DNA of 64,000 nucleotides from NCBI GenBank assembly GCA_025449115.1, contig JAHLKC010000006.1:331501-395500 (forward strand), given 5' to 3'. The number at the start of each line of letters is the position of its first letter. Within the stretch, counting starts at the first letter, position 1. The notes under the pieces were generated by a model. That model worked only from the letters and a program-made list of their open reading frames with translations, was not told the origin of the DNA and did not search any database. A program made the translations under genes and the position numbers. This DNA is from Chytridium lagenaria (Eukaryota; Chytridiomycota; Chytridiomycetes; Chytridiales; Chytridiaceae). This document shows positions 11,321 through 22,717 of the stretch, one piece after another.

Positions 11321-13953
11321 ATGACGGGCATGATGGGCATGACGGGCGATCCAACACCACCAACACCACCACCACCAGCACCACCACCACCACCATTATC
11401 ATCATCATCATCAGCATTATCATCAGCATCATCAGCATCATCACCAGCATTGCCAATACCATCGTCATTGCATTCCTCATCCTCTCCTTCATCTCCCATT
11501 TTTCCTTTGTCGAATTCTCTCACACCCTTTTCTACAATGCCCTCTCCTTCTTCTTCCCCTTTATTAGATCCTTTACAACCCCTGCATACTTCTTCAGCAG
11601 AACGAGACCCTGTTCTGTCCATCCCCCTGCCAGCATCCATCCCTGTCACCCCTTCTACACCTTATACCACCATATTTGCCCAGCATCCATCCTCCTCGAC
11701 ACTGTCCTCCTCCTCGTCGTTTGCCTCTTCCACCATCGATCCCTCTTCTGCAGACGCTATGTCTATGGATGAAGACGACTCACCAGATCAGGGTATTCTG
11801 CACGAAGACACTCTAATGCTCCCGGATCGGCGCTCAGTCCTGCTCCATAGATCCACTACTGCTGAAGAAGAAGACACATTTGCCGATGAGTCTTTTGTCG
11901 TCTCAGCAACACCCACAGTAAAACCAGCTTCACCTTCACATCCCGGAGACGACTATCATCCCATTGCATTTGATGGCGCTGGGTCTTCAGCTGAAATCAT
12001 GGTCTTTGCGGATCCTGTCTTACCTCAGGAGCCTTTGCATGCACCGTCATCCTTTTCAGCGTCCGAGATGGGCGTTTTTCATCCGATCGGCACCTCTTCC
12101 ATCCAAACCCTTCACGAGCCATCCACATACTTCCCACCAGCCACCGTCACCACCATCACCATCACCCCCGATCTTAACGGCGGATCCTTTGCCGATCACC
12201 CTATCGCTGATGCATCACAACCACCTATGCTTGGTCCGATAAATGACATTCAAGAAGACTCTGATTCTGCATTTTTGAACGTGCACCCGGCCGTCGCCAA
12301 CTTGTCCGATACCTCTATCGCAGATGATGTCCTTGGTCTTCATGAGACGGTTCACACGCCGTTGGGTGAAATGTCTGATGGTGCAGCTGAGGAATTGTTG
12401 GATTCGTACATTGACAATGCGCACTTTGATGCTGAGCCTGAACTTGCTGTTGAGGGGCTGCCAAGCTTATGGGGAAGGAGGCATTGTTTTCGTTTGAACC
12501 TGCCTTGAAGCATCCTATTGCTATGGCTGCAGAGGAGTATGGGTCATTTAGAGTGGGGTCTTCTGCAGAGACCCTGGTTTTCGATGATGTTGCCCAGGAT
12601 GCGTCAAGATTATTGTTAAGTCAAGAGGAAGAAAACATCTTTGGATCAGATCCTCTGCAGACTATCGATTTGGTGGCTGAGGATATCTCGGTTCAGGAGG
12701 CGTACTTAATAGAAGGAGAAAACGTTGTCTTAGAACATTTGCCCGTCATCGAGGAACAAGCGCAAGCATTAGATAGCACCATGGCGGCAATACCTGTCAT
12801 TCATGACGTCGTTGATCACGAGCAATCTTTTGACGCTGGCCCTTCTCAGCAACCCGACTCGTTTATTGTTGACGACAAGCCTCTTTCGGAATCCATTGGT
12901 GACTCTATCATCTCTTGTGCAATACCTAATGAAGTTGTGGTAGTAGAGTCTGACGAAGTATCTGTTCGCGTGAAGGACGAGGATTTCGATATTGACGCCC
13001 CTGCTATTACGGTCTCTGCTGACATCCATAGCCTTGAGGAAGGCTTTGTGGCAGAAGCACCTTCTATCGTGGTTCCGTCAGGATACCCGGTTGACTCGCC
13101 CGTTTTGAATGACACTCAACCTACAATGGAGGCGACACCAACCACCGCGGCTTTTGACGTCATCGGCAACACATTAAGCTTCGACGAGTATAGGCATTCT
13201 ATCGAAATCGATCGCCACAGTATCAAGGTCCCCAGTGAGACTTACGCGAGATCGTTTGTTTCATCAATTTTGAACGATGATGAATCGCCTACTGTGGCAG
13301 CTGAGCACGTTTCAGATATGGTAGACGAGTATAAGCCATCTCTTGGAGGCCATCTCGATAACAGTCCTGCTGAGACATACGAAAGGTCATATGTTTCTTC
13401 GATTGTTGTCGACGACCCATCGATTGAAGCCATTCCAATCGCTGCTTCGGCGGAACCTGACAGAATGTTCGCCGACGAGGACAAGCTTTCCCCTGAAACA
13501 ACCCTTGGTAACCTTGCCTTGATGGTCGATGGCGAATCAAGATCAATTGATTCACGGTTCGCCGATGTTGGTGTTTCCGAGGTTATTTCATTCTACCGTC
13601 CCCCAATCTACAGCAACCAAAACGATTCCGTTTCCCCGTTGGCACAGATTCAGATTCCTACCCGAGTGATCTTCAACAATCCGATTCACCCATCAAAGGT
13701 TACCTACAAGTGATTTCTGAAGTGGCTGGACGTAACACCGTCCATGTTTGCGCGGATGATGAGAAAAACGATATGAGCCTCATTAGTAACGCTTCTTATG
13801 TGAAGCAGCTGGTTTCGGAAGAGTGGACGGGTTGGCGCAGGAGACGTATTCGTCTGTTTCTGCGCCTGATGATGTGGTGAGGCTTGAGGATCAGATGCCT
13901 TTGGCGTGGCCAACTAGTCATGCGGAGGATGGGGGGCTAGGTGAGCAGGGATG
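11321..13953 (+). CDS. Large acidic Ser/Thr-rich low-complexity protein, unknown function
   Basis: Not recognised. It starts MTGMMGMTGDPTPPTPPPPA, runs into long Pro, Ser and Ala tracts (about residues 8-60) and then becomes acidic and Asp/Glu/Ser-rich. Two long frames, 11321 to about 12470 and about 12470 to 13713, join by a single-base shift at GLPSLW/GKEALF. A third and fourth segment (VISEVAGRNTVHVCADDEKN and LAQETYSSVSAPDDVV) extend it to 13953. A short motif recurs: ETYARSFVSSILNDD, ETYERSYVSSIVVDD and ETYSSVSAPDD. No signal peptide, membrane segment or catalytic motif is visible, so it is probably intrinsically disordered. It may be the N-terminal part of the RhoGAP that begins immediately downstream in the same orientation, since no intergenic gap is visible. 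Confidence 0.6.
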
Positions 13954-16900
13954 AAGTCACCTGGATCTTCGAAGATGGCGTCACCATCAATTAAGTATGT
14001 TGATTTGCCGGATAACCGACGGACATTGACAGATGATATATATGATTCTAGTTTTCCAAGGGTAAGTTGACGAACGTTTGTAATATTTGAGTTGGTGACT
14101 AACTCCTTGTTAGGGAATGAGCCCAACTCCGTTGACCGTTGTCACCGACATCCCCCAACCCTCAAATTTCACGTTACCATCTCCCGTCGCTCTCGCCGGA
14201 GACGACAACAGCCGCAGCCCTCCTGTTCCTCCCCCCAAGTCGTCATCACTTTTATCAGTCTACCCCGCTATGAAGAGTCCCCGTGACTCGATCCCTGAAC
14301 AACATCAAGGCCCTGCTTCATCCCCTGGGAAATCGTTTTCGTCGCGGTTACCTGTTCCTGAATCTTCGAGCAGGTCGTATGAGGATGGGAAGGAACATGA
14401 TTTTGGAAATCAGCAGAAGGGAGATAGCGGGAGGCGAGGTATTTGTCTGTAGTGCCTATGGGTTCGGCAGGTGAAGGTGGGAGCGTTAAATCATTGCCGA
14501 TGCCTGCCATTCCAGGGTTCGTTGAGCTCCCCCAGTTAAAGGTAAAAGGAAGCGCTCTTTTTTTGGCTAAATTTAACTTCTTATATTAACTACCATTTTT
14601 ATCCTACTTTAGGCATTTGAACCGCTTTCGTGCCGCCGAAGTCTCTGTCGTCTGCGAAATGATCTCCTCCTGGCCAGTTCTCAAATCTGGCTACCTCCTG
14701 AAACCTCCAACCATCTCATCCCTCCTACGTCCCTCCGTTCCGGTGGCCGTTCCATCACTTCTGTTATCCGTGAAGCCGCCGGCAGAGCTCTTCACATGAA
14801 GCAAGATTTCCCGCCCTCCTTGACACGGACAGACAGTCATGGCTCTGTGGAAGAAGAGGAACATATCCATTTTTTGTGGAGATTAGGGAACATATATTTT
14901 CTTTTATTCAGTGCAGAATAGTGGGATGACGACGGGCGGTACGATGAATACTGCTATGTTGATGCCGCCGCTTCCGCCGCCGAAGGATTTCATGAGACCA
15001 GAGTCGCCTTCGTCTGCGAGGATTAACAATGGGGCACCTAGGGATACTACGAAAGCTATCTCGAAGGTACATTTGGTTTCTATTTTCTGAAATTTAACGC
15101 GCAAACGTTTTGTGTTTTTTTTAGTTCTTTAAAAAGACGCAAGAGTACGTACAGAATAAGAGGCGTCCGTCAGTTGCGGATTTCAGGAATGTGGGAAAAT
15201 TACCGGGAGGTGGAAGTGGTAATGGACCAGCAACCTCGGCTTCGAGACCTTCTTCGCCCTTTGGAGAGAAGGAGTCGAGGCCGTCGACGGAGAGCAGTCG
15301 GTCGAACTGGGGTGGGGTCGGAGCGAGTATGCAGGAGCTCCGGAGGGCACCGGTAACTTTTCCCATATCCTATTGCTTATAATAGTCTTCGTTTTCTCTA
15401 CTTCGTTTCAATTACTCATTTCGTTTATGTTTTTTTTTTTTTGCAGAGAACTCTTTTCACGTACATATCTCTCCGGGATGCCTCTGCTGAAGTGCGCGCC
15501 ACCAACTCCCAAGGATCTTCGTCAGATTCTCACCGCCACACACTCGCTTCTGCACCGGCAACCCCGCAGCCGTGCTCACTTCTCCTCACAGTCCCTTATA
15601 ATGGGACCCAGACGATCGGTCGGCATCAGCCCGTTCAATACTGCACTTTCCAATTCGAAGTTTTGCACGACGGTCCTGACACGTTTGATACTGTAGAGTC
15701 GTCGTACATTAGAGGTGGAGAAGCGTTCCCTCGCGTTAGAGAGGCGGAGGAATGGTCTCTCATCATTCGGGAAATCACACGTCGCGAGAAAAAGAGCGCG
15801 TCATCCATCCGATCGCTCCCTGATTCCGCTTTTGTTAGAGATGGGCGTGGTTTTGATATGGGAAAAGTTCCATCCATGCCTACCACCCAAACAGCCCGAG
15901 CTGAAATTGCTAAGCATTCGGGGGGTTCAAGCTTTGGGCTTTCAAAGAGTGTTCCATCTGCTGCTGATAGTCCTTTGCTTGGAGATAACCTCCCTATCAC
16001 ACCACCAAAGTCACCTCTTGTATCGAGACCATCGCATATTGAGCTTCCAAGGGACGTCACAACATCGTATCAAGGTCATGGGGCGACATCACCGCTTGGA
16101 TCTGTGAAAACGCCTGTGGGTGAACCTGGAATGTATTTTGGGAGGAGCGAGGGTCAAGGTGGTGCCGGAGAATCTAAATCTGGGAAGCCTATCGCTAAAA
16201 TCTTCGGAAATTGGAAGAAGAGCGGGTACTTTGAGAAGATGCCGGAATTAGCGCATCTTGGGAACAGTGGGACACCACCACCACTTCCGGAACCTTATGG
16301 GGACACAGAGGCAATCAGAAGTTCCCAGTCACCTGGACCGGAAACCTCGCCCGGGTTTTTTAAGAAAAACGTTGCGGCGTTCGCATCCAATGCTGTACCT
16401 GCTGGAAAACCAGTCGTGATTTCAGGACCAACCGATTTCAAAAGATGGAAATTAGCCCGGAAATGGTTGCAGCTATGGCTTCCATGTCAACTATACCCCC
16501 TTACAAGCCCGACCTTCCCCCAAGACGTCCCACCACAACTCCGCCGGGAGGAGAACTGATCCAAAACCCTTACGGCAATGATCGTCGCTCTATGGTTTCA
16601 GGGAAAGCCCCCTCTGGATTCGGTGATGACCGTCCATCAGTCTGGAAGTCCTATTGGAAAACCGGCGCCAATGACGAACCCTACCCTCCCCCTCCTTCCA
16701 ACAATCCCCTTTCCGCTGCATTCCAGGGAGTAACAAAGGAAAAGCGCCGTGATCAAAATCGTAAACGCGATTGGAAGAAACATCAAAGCCAATCTTATGA
16801 GTCTTCATTTGGGGTTGTGGGTGTTCCGACAGACATACCGCCGCCGCCTTTGACGCAAGTGCATCCTGGGGACGAGAAGGAAGGGAAGGCATTTTTCCCG

Positions 16901-18853
16901 TTCTTTAATAAACCGCTGTGGACTGGGAAAAAGGAGAAGGAGAACGGTGGCGCGAATTTGCAGAGGAGTGGAACGGTCGGGAGTAAGGGGTCGACTTTAA
17001 GGAGAAAGGTGACGGCTAGGGAGAGGCCGCCTAGTGGGAGTACGCAGAAGAGTGGAACGGGGGTTGGGGAGGTACCGGTGGTGTTGAAGAAGTGTATTAG
17101 GCTGATTGAGGAGATTGGTGGGTGTTCGAGTATATTTTTTCTTTTGCTATTTTATTCTCTGCTTTTTGCTGCGATTTTGCTTACATTGTATTTAAGGTAT
17201 GGAGACGGAAGGTCTTTACCGTATTTCTGGAAGCGCTGTTACTGTTGACCGTCTTCGAAAGCTTTTTGAAGCCGATCCTACTAAAGTTCATCTCCGCCCA
17301 CCGGCCTCCACCGCCCTGATATCATCCCTCACCTCCCCGCAGCTCCAAGACCACAGTTCGAACCTTCTCCGCCGTGGCTCGCGCCTCTCTCTTACCGAAA
17401 CTATATCGTCGGCAAGGTCGTCCATGGAGGCGAATGTCGCCAGAGAGGCGTTCCAAGTGTCAGAACCGATTAAGGTGAAATCTGGCAAGAATGTCCCTAT
17501 TATACCACCTAGGCCTGCAACGAGACCGGATACTGGGAAGCAGGTTGCGGCGGCGCAGTTGCCGGTGTCGAATTTGTATGATAATGATATTCATGTTGTT
17601 ACCGGGGTTGTGAAAGGGTTCTTGAGGGATGGATTGCCGCCGTCAAAGGAAGCTCTTTGTACGAGCTCGCTGTATGAAGGGTTTATTGCTGCTGCTCGTG
17701 AGTATTAATTGTTTTGCTTATTTGAATTAGGGCTGTAGTTTGGTGGCTTATACTGTAATTTTTCTGCAGAGGTTGAAACCTGGCGAGAACGAATGATTGC
17801 CATGCAGGACATGGTCCACAACCTTCCGACCAAACATTTCGACACCCTGAAATTCCTTTGTGAGCATCTACAAAGGGTCTCATCCTTTTCTGCCCATAAC
17901 AAGATGACGCAGAAGAATCTCAGTATCATTTTTGGTCCCACCCTACTCAAGCCGCCTCCCCATCTCGACACGCTGCCCAGGATAATGGCTGACATGCCGT
18001 ACCAGTGCAAGGTTGTTGAGGTTCTTCTTGAACAGACTGAATGGATTTTCGGACCTATTGAGTTTGAGGATGAGGAGATCCTTGCGGATGAAGACCTTGG
18101 GTCTTTAAGTAGGGCTGGATCTGTGGTGTCTAGAGATGTGGGAGCTGGGATTGGATACTTTGACCTATTCGAAAATGATGGTGGACCTGGACGAGGGAGT
18201 ACAGATTTGGGGCCATCAGAGGTTGGCTCGAATCTTAGCGCGACTGCGGATGTTGGGGCTGCTTCTTACGGGTCCACTGTACCAGTGAATCCAATGATGT
18301 ACGGTGGTGGAATGTCCCCGTCCTACGATGGGTCGCCTGTTGATCCTAAAACAGCTCAAAAAAGATCGTCGGCGTGGTCACTTTGGAATGGAAGGATCAT
18401 TCAATGCCGTCCCTGCTGGTGCGAACCCTTACCAGAATCCATTGTGGGAGCAGTTTAGAAATATTTCGGACCGTCCACAATCAAGAGAATCCGACGCAGC
18501 TCCGGTTGATGAAGACCGGGAAGCCCGGAACCAGCTGCGGAGGTCTAGAACCACCCTGCCTGCGTCATCGTCGCCGACTGCGAATTTAACGTCATCAAGA
18601 CGACCTGTGTCGGCTGCAAGCAGCACGACGAGTAGGACACAAAGGAGGATGTCAACATCTGCGGTTTTCGCCTGGGGATGTGAGGGGACCGTTTTCATTG
18701 GACGGGCATCCATATGCAGGCGTCAAGGGTGCAGGGTTGGGTGGGTCGTCGGATGACGTGTTTGAGCCAACAAAGGATGCATTTAGGTTGAGCCTTAACT
18801 TAGATTTGTCGTTAAGCTCCTTCCTTGATGTCGATAGAATGAACGCCAACTGA
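13951..18853 (+). CDS. RhoGAP-domain protein with long disordered N-terminal region
   Basis: GTPase-activating protein for Rho-family GTPases. From MKSPGSSKMASPSIKYVDLP a long Ser/Pro-rich region runs across introns near 14060-14113, 14541-14613, 15067-15124 and 15352-15446. The RhoGAP domain begins VPVVLKKCIRLIEEIGG, crosses an intron to METEGLYRISGSAVTVDRL (the arginine-finger loop, G-L-Y-R-I-S-G) and KLFEADPTKVHL. About 90 Ser/Arg/Pro-rich residues then interrupt it before DIHVVTGVVKGFLRDGLPP, AMQDMVHNLPTKHFDTLKF and NKMTQKNLSIIFGPTLLKPP. The true C-terminus, ending FLDVDRMNAN with TGA at 18851, lies one frame away from an earlier apparent stop at 18756. Other frame shifts occur near 14440, 16445 and 18385. 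The partner GTPase is unknown, though a RhoGEF gene lies in the same window. Confidence 0.85.
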
Positions 18854-19258
18854 AAGTGGTGGTGGTTATGTCATTACGTCTTTTCTTTTTGTTGTTTTTT
18901 AGGCTGGCGTTCTCTTTTTATCCAATATCTTTCTTTTATCGCTTTCATCAACATCAACAACCGCCCATATTTTTCTCTCTCCTTTCTAAATTTTTTCTTA
19001 TCAGCTCTATCACCCTTATATGTTTATGCTTCACGGCCTTTTTCCTTTTTTTTCAACCGCTTGTCTGGCGTTTCCTTCTTTTTGTTTTTAGTTCATCGTC
19101 TTTTGTGCTTTTACGCTGTTGTTTTAAAGGACCCTTTTTTTTTTTTTTTTTTGGATTTCTCAGTGTTAATGTGTATCCGTTCTGAGATGACCACCTTGTT
19201 CGTTTTCTTCCTCTGCACTTTCTTTTGTTTCTTCACGAGAATTTCATCTTTCAAAAGC
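18854..19258. other. Pyrimidine-rich intergenic stretch
   Basis: Strongly T/C-rich on the plus strand, with an 18-base T run at 19135-19152. Reading frames here are Phe/Leu-rich by composition only. No gene is supported. It probably holds the RhoGAP 3' UTR and the promoter of the downstream gene. Confidence 0.5.
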
Positions 19259-22216
19259 ATGCAGTTAAATATTTGGTTGAACATAATATATGACAAGCCA
19301 GAGAAAACTATGCTATCGCCATCACAATCACCACCAAACTCACTGGAGACCTTACCCGTCGAGCTATGTGAAAGAATCGCCTTGAAGCTGCCTCTCAAGA
19401 CCACTTCCATTCTAAATCTGGTCTCAAAGGCCGTCCAAGATCGATTTAGCGTCTGCTCCACACTGCAGTTTGCCGAACGACATCTGGAAGTGCTGCCGCA
19501 AAGCATCGACATATGAAGATAAAAAATGCAATTCTCTATATGTTGCCGCTGCTTTAAACACCTGTCCTCGATTATTGATGCATACGATGGAATGCTCGTG
19601 CTGCATCACAAGCCTTGTAAGCTTCATTCACAATGGATGAGACTCGCAATGGAGATTTGGGTGAACCATGGTGGGCCGAGCAGGAGCAAGTTTGGCCTCA
19701 CTCGACATCAAGCCATAATTGCTTCTCAGACCAACATGATCACCTTTTTCCTGTCACCGACAAAGCCCTTTCTCAAGCCTTGAAAAGGCGTTCCGAAGTC
19801 TAATATTCGACGTGTGTTTAATTCGGGTCATGAGGAGGCCTTGCATGTACTTTTTTCTTGCCGCCTCGTCTCCATGTTGGAATGGGAAGACCGAAGGGCT
19901 TTGTTGAGGTCCTCAGCTGATGTTGGACACCTTGAAATCTTCAAGATGGTTCTGAACTTAGCCAACGAAAAGCAGTCTGATCATTTAGAATCATCAAGAG
20001 GCCGGATTGAAATCGACTTCACTAATAATGTGGGCATTCTTGATATTATTATTGGTCATCCCATCTTACTACTGCAGCCGTCGTATTTTGCGGAAGCCTG
20101 TCGCAAACATCAATTGGAAATGATCAGGGAGTTGGACGAAAGGATGGCTTTAGACTGAGGCTTTGGCCGAGAAATGGCCCGTCACGACCTTAATAGTGAC
20201 TTCTGCTCAAAAGTTGCATTCGGTCGGTGTGGCGTTGGAAATACATCAAGCATATTCTCACTTCCCACGGCGCCTTACTGTCTCCTTTCTGGTATAAAGT
20301 AGCTCAAGATCTTTACGAAGTCGTGTCTCAAGATTTAACTCCTGATGTCAAAGAATATTTGGATGTAGCTATCTTGGTTTCGAACCCGACTCCGGATTCC
20401 GTTGATTCCGTTGATTACAGCACGCGATGAGGCACGTCTTTGCACGTGGTGACTTTGAAGCTTTGGAGTCTCTGATGGCGCGTGAAGAATCTCTTCTACT
20501 AGCTATTGCAGACCTGCAGTTACTAAAAGCGGCAAGCGAAAGTGATTTAGACTTTGTGTTGCGGGTTTTACCACACCCCATTTCCGCAACCGGCCCTTCT
20601 TTGATCAGTTTGAGGCTAAGGCTTTACAGCTGCAATCCATTCCAGTTTCAGTGTTGGGATGTGTAGTCTCTTTGAGATCTACTCCTGGGTTCGTGATCAG
20701 TTATGCCATCGGAGGAGCCCATAATAAGACTTCAAAAATACTAAGCATCATTTCTGACACACATGGAAATCTATTGATTGATGGGATGAGAAAAGATGCG
20801 GTCGTGAGGCTTTGAAAGAAGTGCGGCACAAGAACGGCAGGACCTCTTTGGCTTATTGGCTGGACAAGCCCGATAGTAACAATATGTCAAACATCCTGTC
20901 GTCGCATTGATGCAGCAAAACTCTGCTGACCTCGTTCACGAAATTCTCGCTCATGAGATTCTAAAGATTGGATTATTGACGAAACATTTAAACCTTGCCA
21001 AGATTAATCAAGCCGACGCCTCGACATACTTGATTTTAATTCAAACTTTAAAGGGAAACATCAAGTAATTCGAGATATTTTGGTTCACTTGTTGGATCGC
21101 AAGGACATCGATCAAGCAGACATGGCACGTGTTGGGCTGGATTGTGTTCAACGGCTGAGCGGCAGGAACTTACAGAAGATATGGTCGTTTACGACTACCA
21201 TGAGACACATGGTTTAATTGCTGAAATTCTTCGGCTCGCCTTGCGCAATAGGCAAGAAGATGCCGTTTCCGGATTTTGGCGTCTCCAAAGCACAAATATG
21301 TTGTTGACGGCGATCACTTAAATATCGCGGTTGACACATATGCTAAGTCAGAAATTATTAAGCTCATTTCAAGCGTCATGAAGTGGTCACCACTGCATCT
21401 CGCTGCTGCTGTTGAGAAGCTGTTTGACCGTGGAGATGAGGAAACTGCAAACTTTGTGGTCTCACGTCGCCATAGTCCCGCTAGATGTGATCTGGTATTT
21501 GCTGTTGAAATTCGAGATCTTGAAGAAGTTCGCATTATCGTTCACGGCAATACAGATGACATTGCTTTAGAATCGGTGGAAGAAGCGTTACTCAAATGCG
21601 TCAATATGAAGTCTCATGAGATTCTTACCCTTCTTCTGTTCACTGTTGCAAACAAGCTTACTGATGAGAAGAGGGAAGAAATCTTAGGGACGAAAGTGAA
21701 CATTCCGGCACCAGCTGTCACGGGTATATCATTTTCGTTTACGCCTGCCAGTGCCGCTACGAGCTCATTTTCTTTCGGGGCTACAAATGCAGTCACCACT
21801 ACAGACAAAATGCCTTTCAAGAGTGTACCCACAATACCATCTTCGTTTTCCAAACCAAGGCCCATTCCACGTAGGGTAACCTCTAGAGCATTACCCTCAA
21901 CCTCCAAGGTTATAAAATCTTTCACCGCGTCATTTGCGGCTGGAGCGAATGATGGTAGTGGAAATAGGCATCCTTTGGCCCCGTCTTTCCAATTAAGGGA
22001 GGTGGGACTGAGTTTTGTCGAAAGTGCTGCCAGTAGCTCTGAATTTGTTCCATCGTTCCGCGTTGTGGAGGGAGAGACAGGACTAACTGTTGCGGGGCCA
22101 CTCCGACTTCGCTTTCGAGCAAGGCTTCTACTGTAGCATCTTCAACGTCGGTTGCCCTTAATGTTTCGCCAAGTACGGTTAACGAAAGTGCTGCCGGCAG
22201 AAAGCGAAGGCGATGA
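19259..22216 (+). CDS. F-box protein with ankyrin-like repeats and FG-like tail (many frame breaks)
   Basis: The N-terminus carries an F-box (LETLPVELCERIALKLPLK, about 19340-19400), the SKP1-binding module of SCF ubiquitin ligases. The start may be the Met at 19259 or the one at 19310. Downstream, in shifting frames, are ankyrin-like helical repeats such as ALLRSSADVGHLEIFKMVLN (about 19910-19965), FARGDFEALESLMAREESLL (about 20440) and MKWSPLHLAAAVEKLFDRGD (about 21375). The last third has SFSFTPAS and SFSFGATN, resembling nucleoporin FG motifs, then Ser/Thr-rich sequence ending AAGRKRRR before TGA at 22214. Stop-containing stretches between 19520 and 21275 need several frame corrections, or the gene may be partly degraded. 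Substrate recognition through ankyrin repeats is inferred. No introns are clearly identified. Confidence 0.5.
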
Positions 22217-22717
22217 ACGGTCTTGTCATTTCATTTCCTGTCTGACGGGTCTTACTTATATTGGTTGCCGTTTCTGTGGTTTTGTTTTCTATTTTTTTGT
22301 TTGATTGTCTTCTCCCGCCCAGATTACATCCTTGACCTCATATACTTTCCGTTGTCTTTGCAGCTGTTTCGCCTTTTTTAGTCAGCTTTGTCAAAGCATA
22401 TCTTCCTCACCTTCACATCATTGTTATTTTGTGATGCCACAATTTTTGGCCATAAACCTTACTGTGTAGGGCACCCACTTCTTTTCACAGCAGAAATGAT
22501 ATTACTTTGAATCATTGGTATTAGTTGTATTTATGCTCCCGATGTGTTTTGAGATTCTAAAAGAGTGGTCTTTTTCCCACTGTTCTTATCTATAAAAGAA
22601 AGACATGTAGGAACAGGAAAGACCCCATTGCTGGTTAAACTTTATTTATCTTGGTTCAGGTTCATGAGGTAAGCCGACCACAACGAAAGTTCAATCGAAA
22701 ACACAGGAAACGCTAAA
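22217..22717. other. Convergent intergenic region
   Basis: Lies between the 3' ends of the F-box gene and the YME2-like gene. It is T-rich and contains no supportable reading frame. It must hold both 3' UTRs. Confidence 0.5.

Noticed and set aside
11260..11649. Gly/Asp-rich minus-strand frame
   Set aside because: Antisense shadow of the Pro/Ser codons of the acidic protein.
13984..14126. Minus-strand frame overlapping the RhoGAP start
   Set aside because: The plus-strand exon has good splice sites and continues into the RhoGAP protein.
19061..19258. Phe/Leu-rich frames that look like membrane segments
   Set aside because: They come from a T/C-rich tract with an 18-T run; composition alone explains them.
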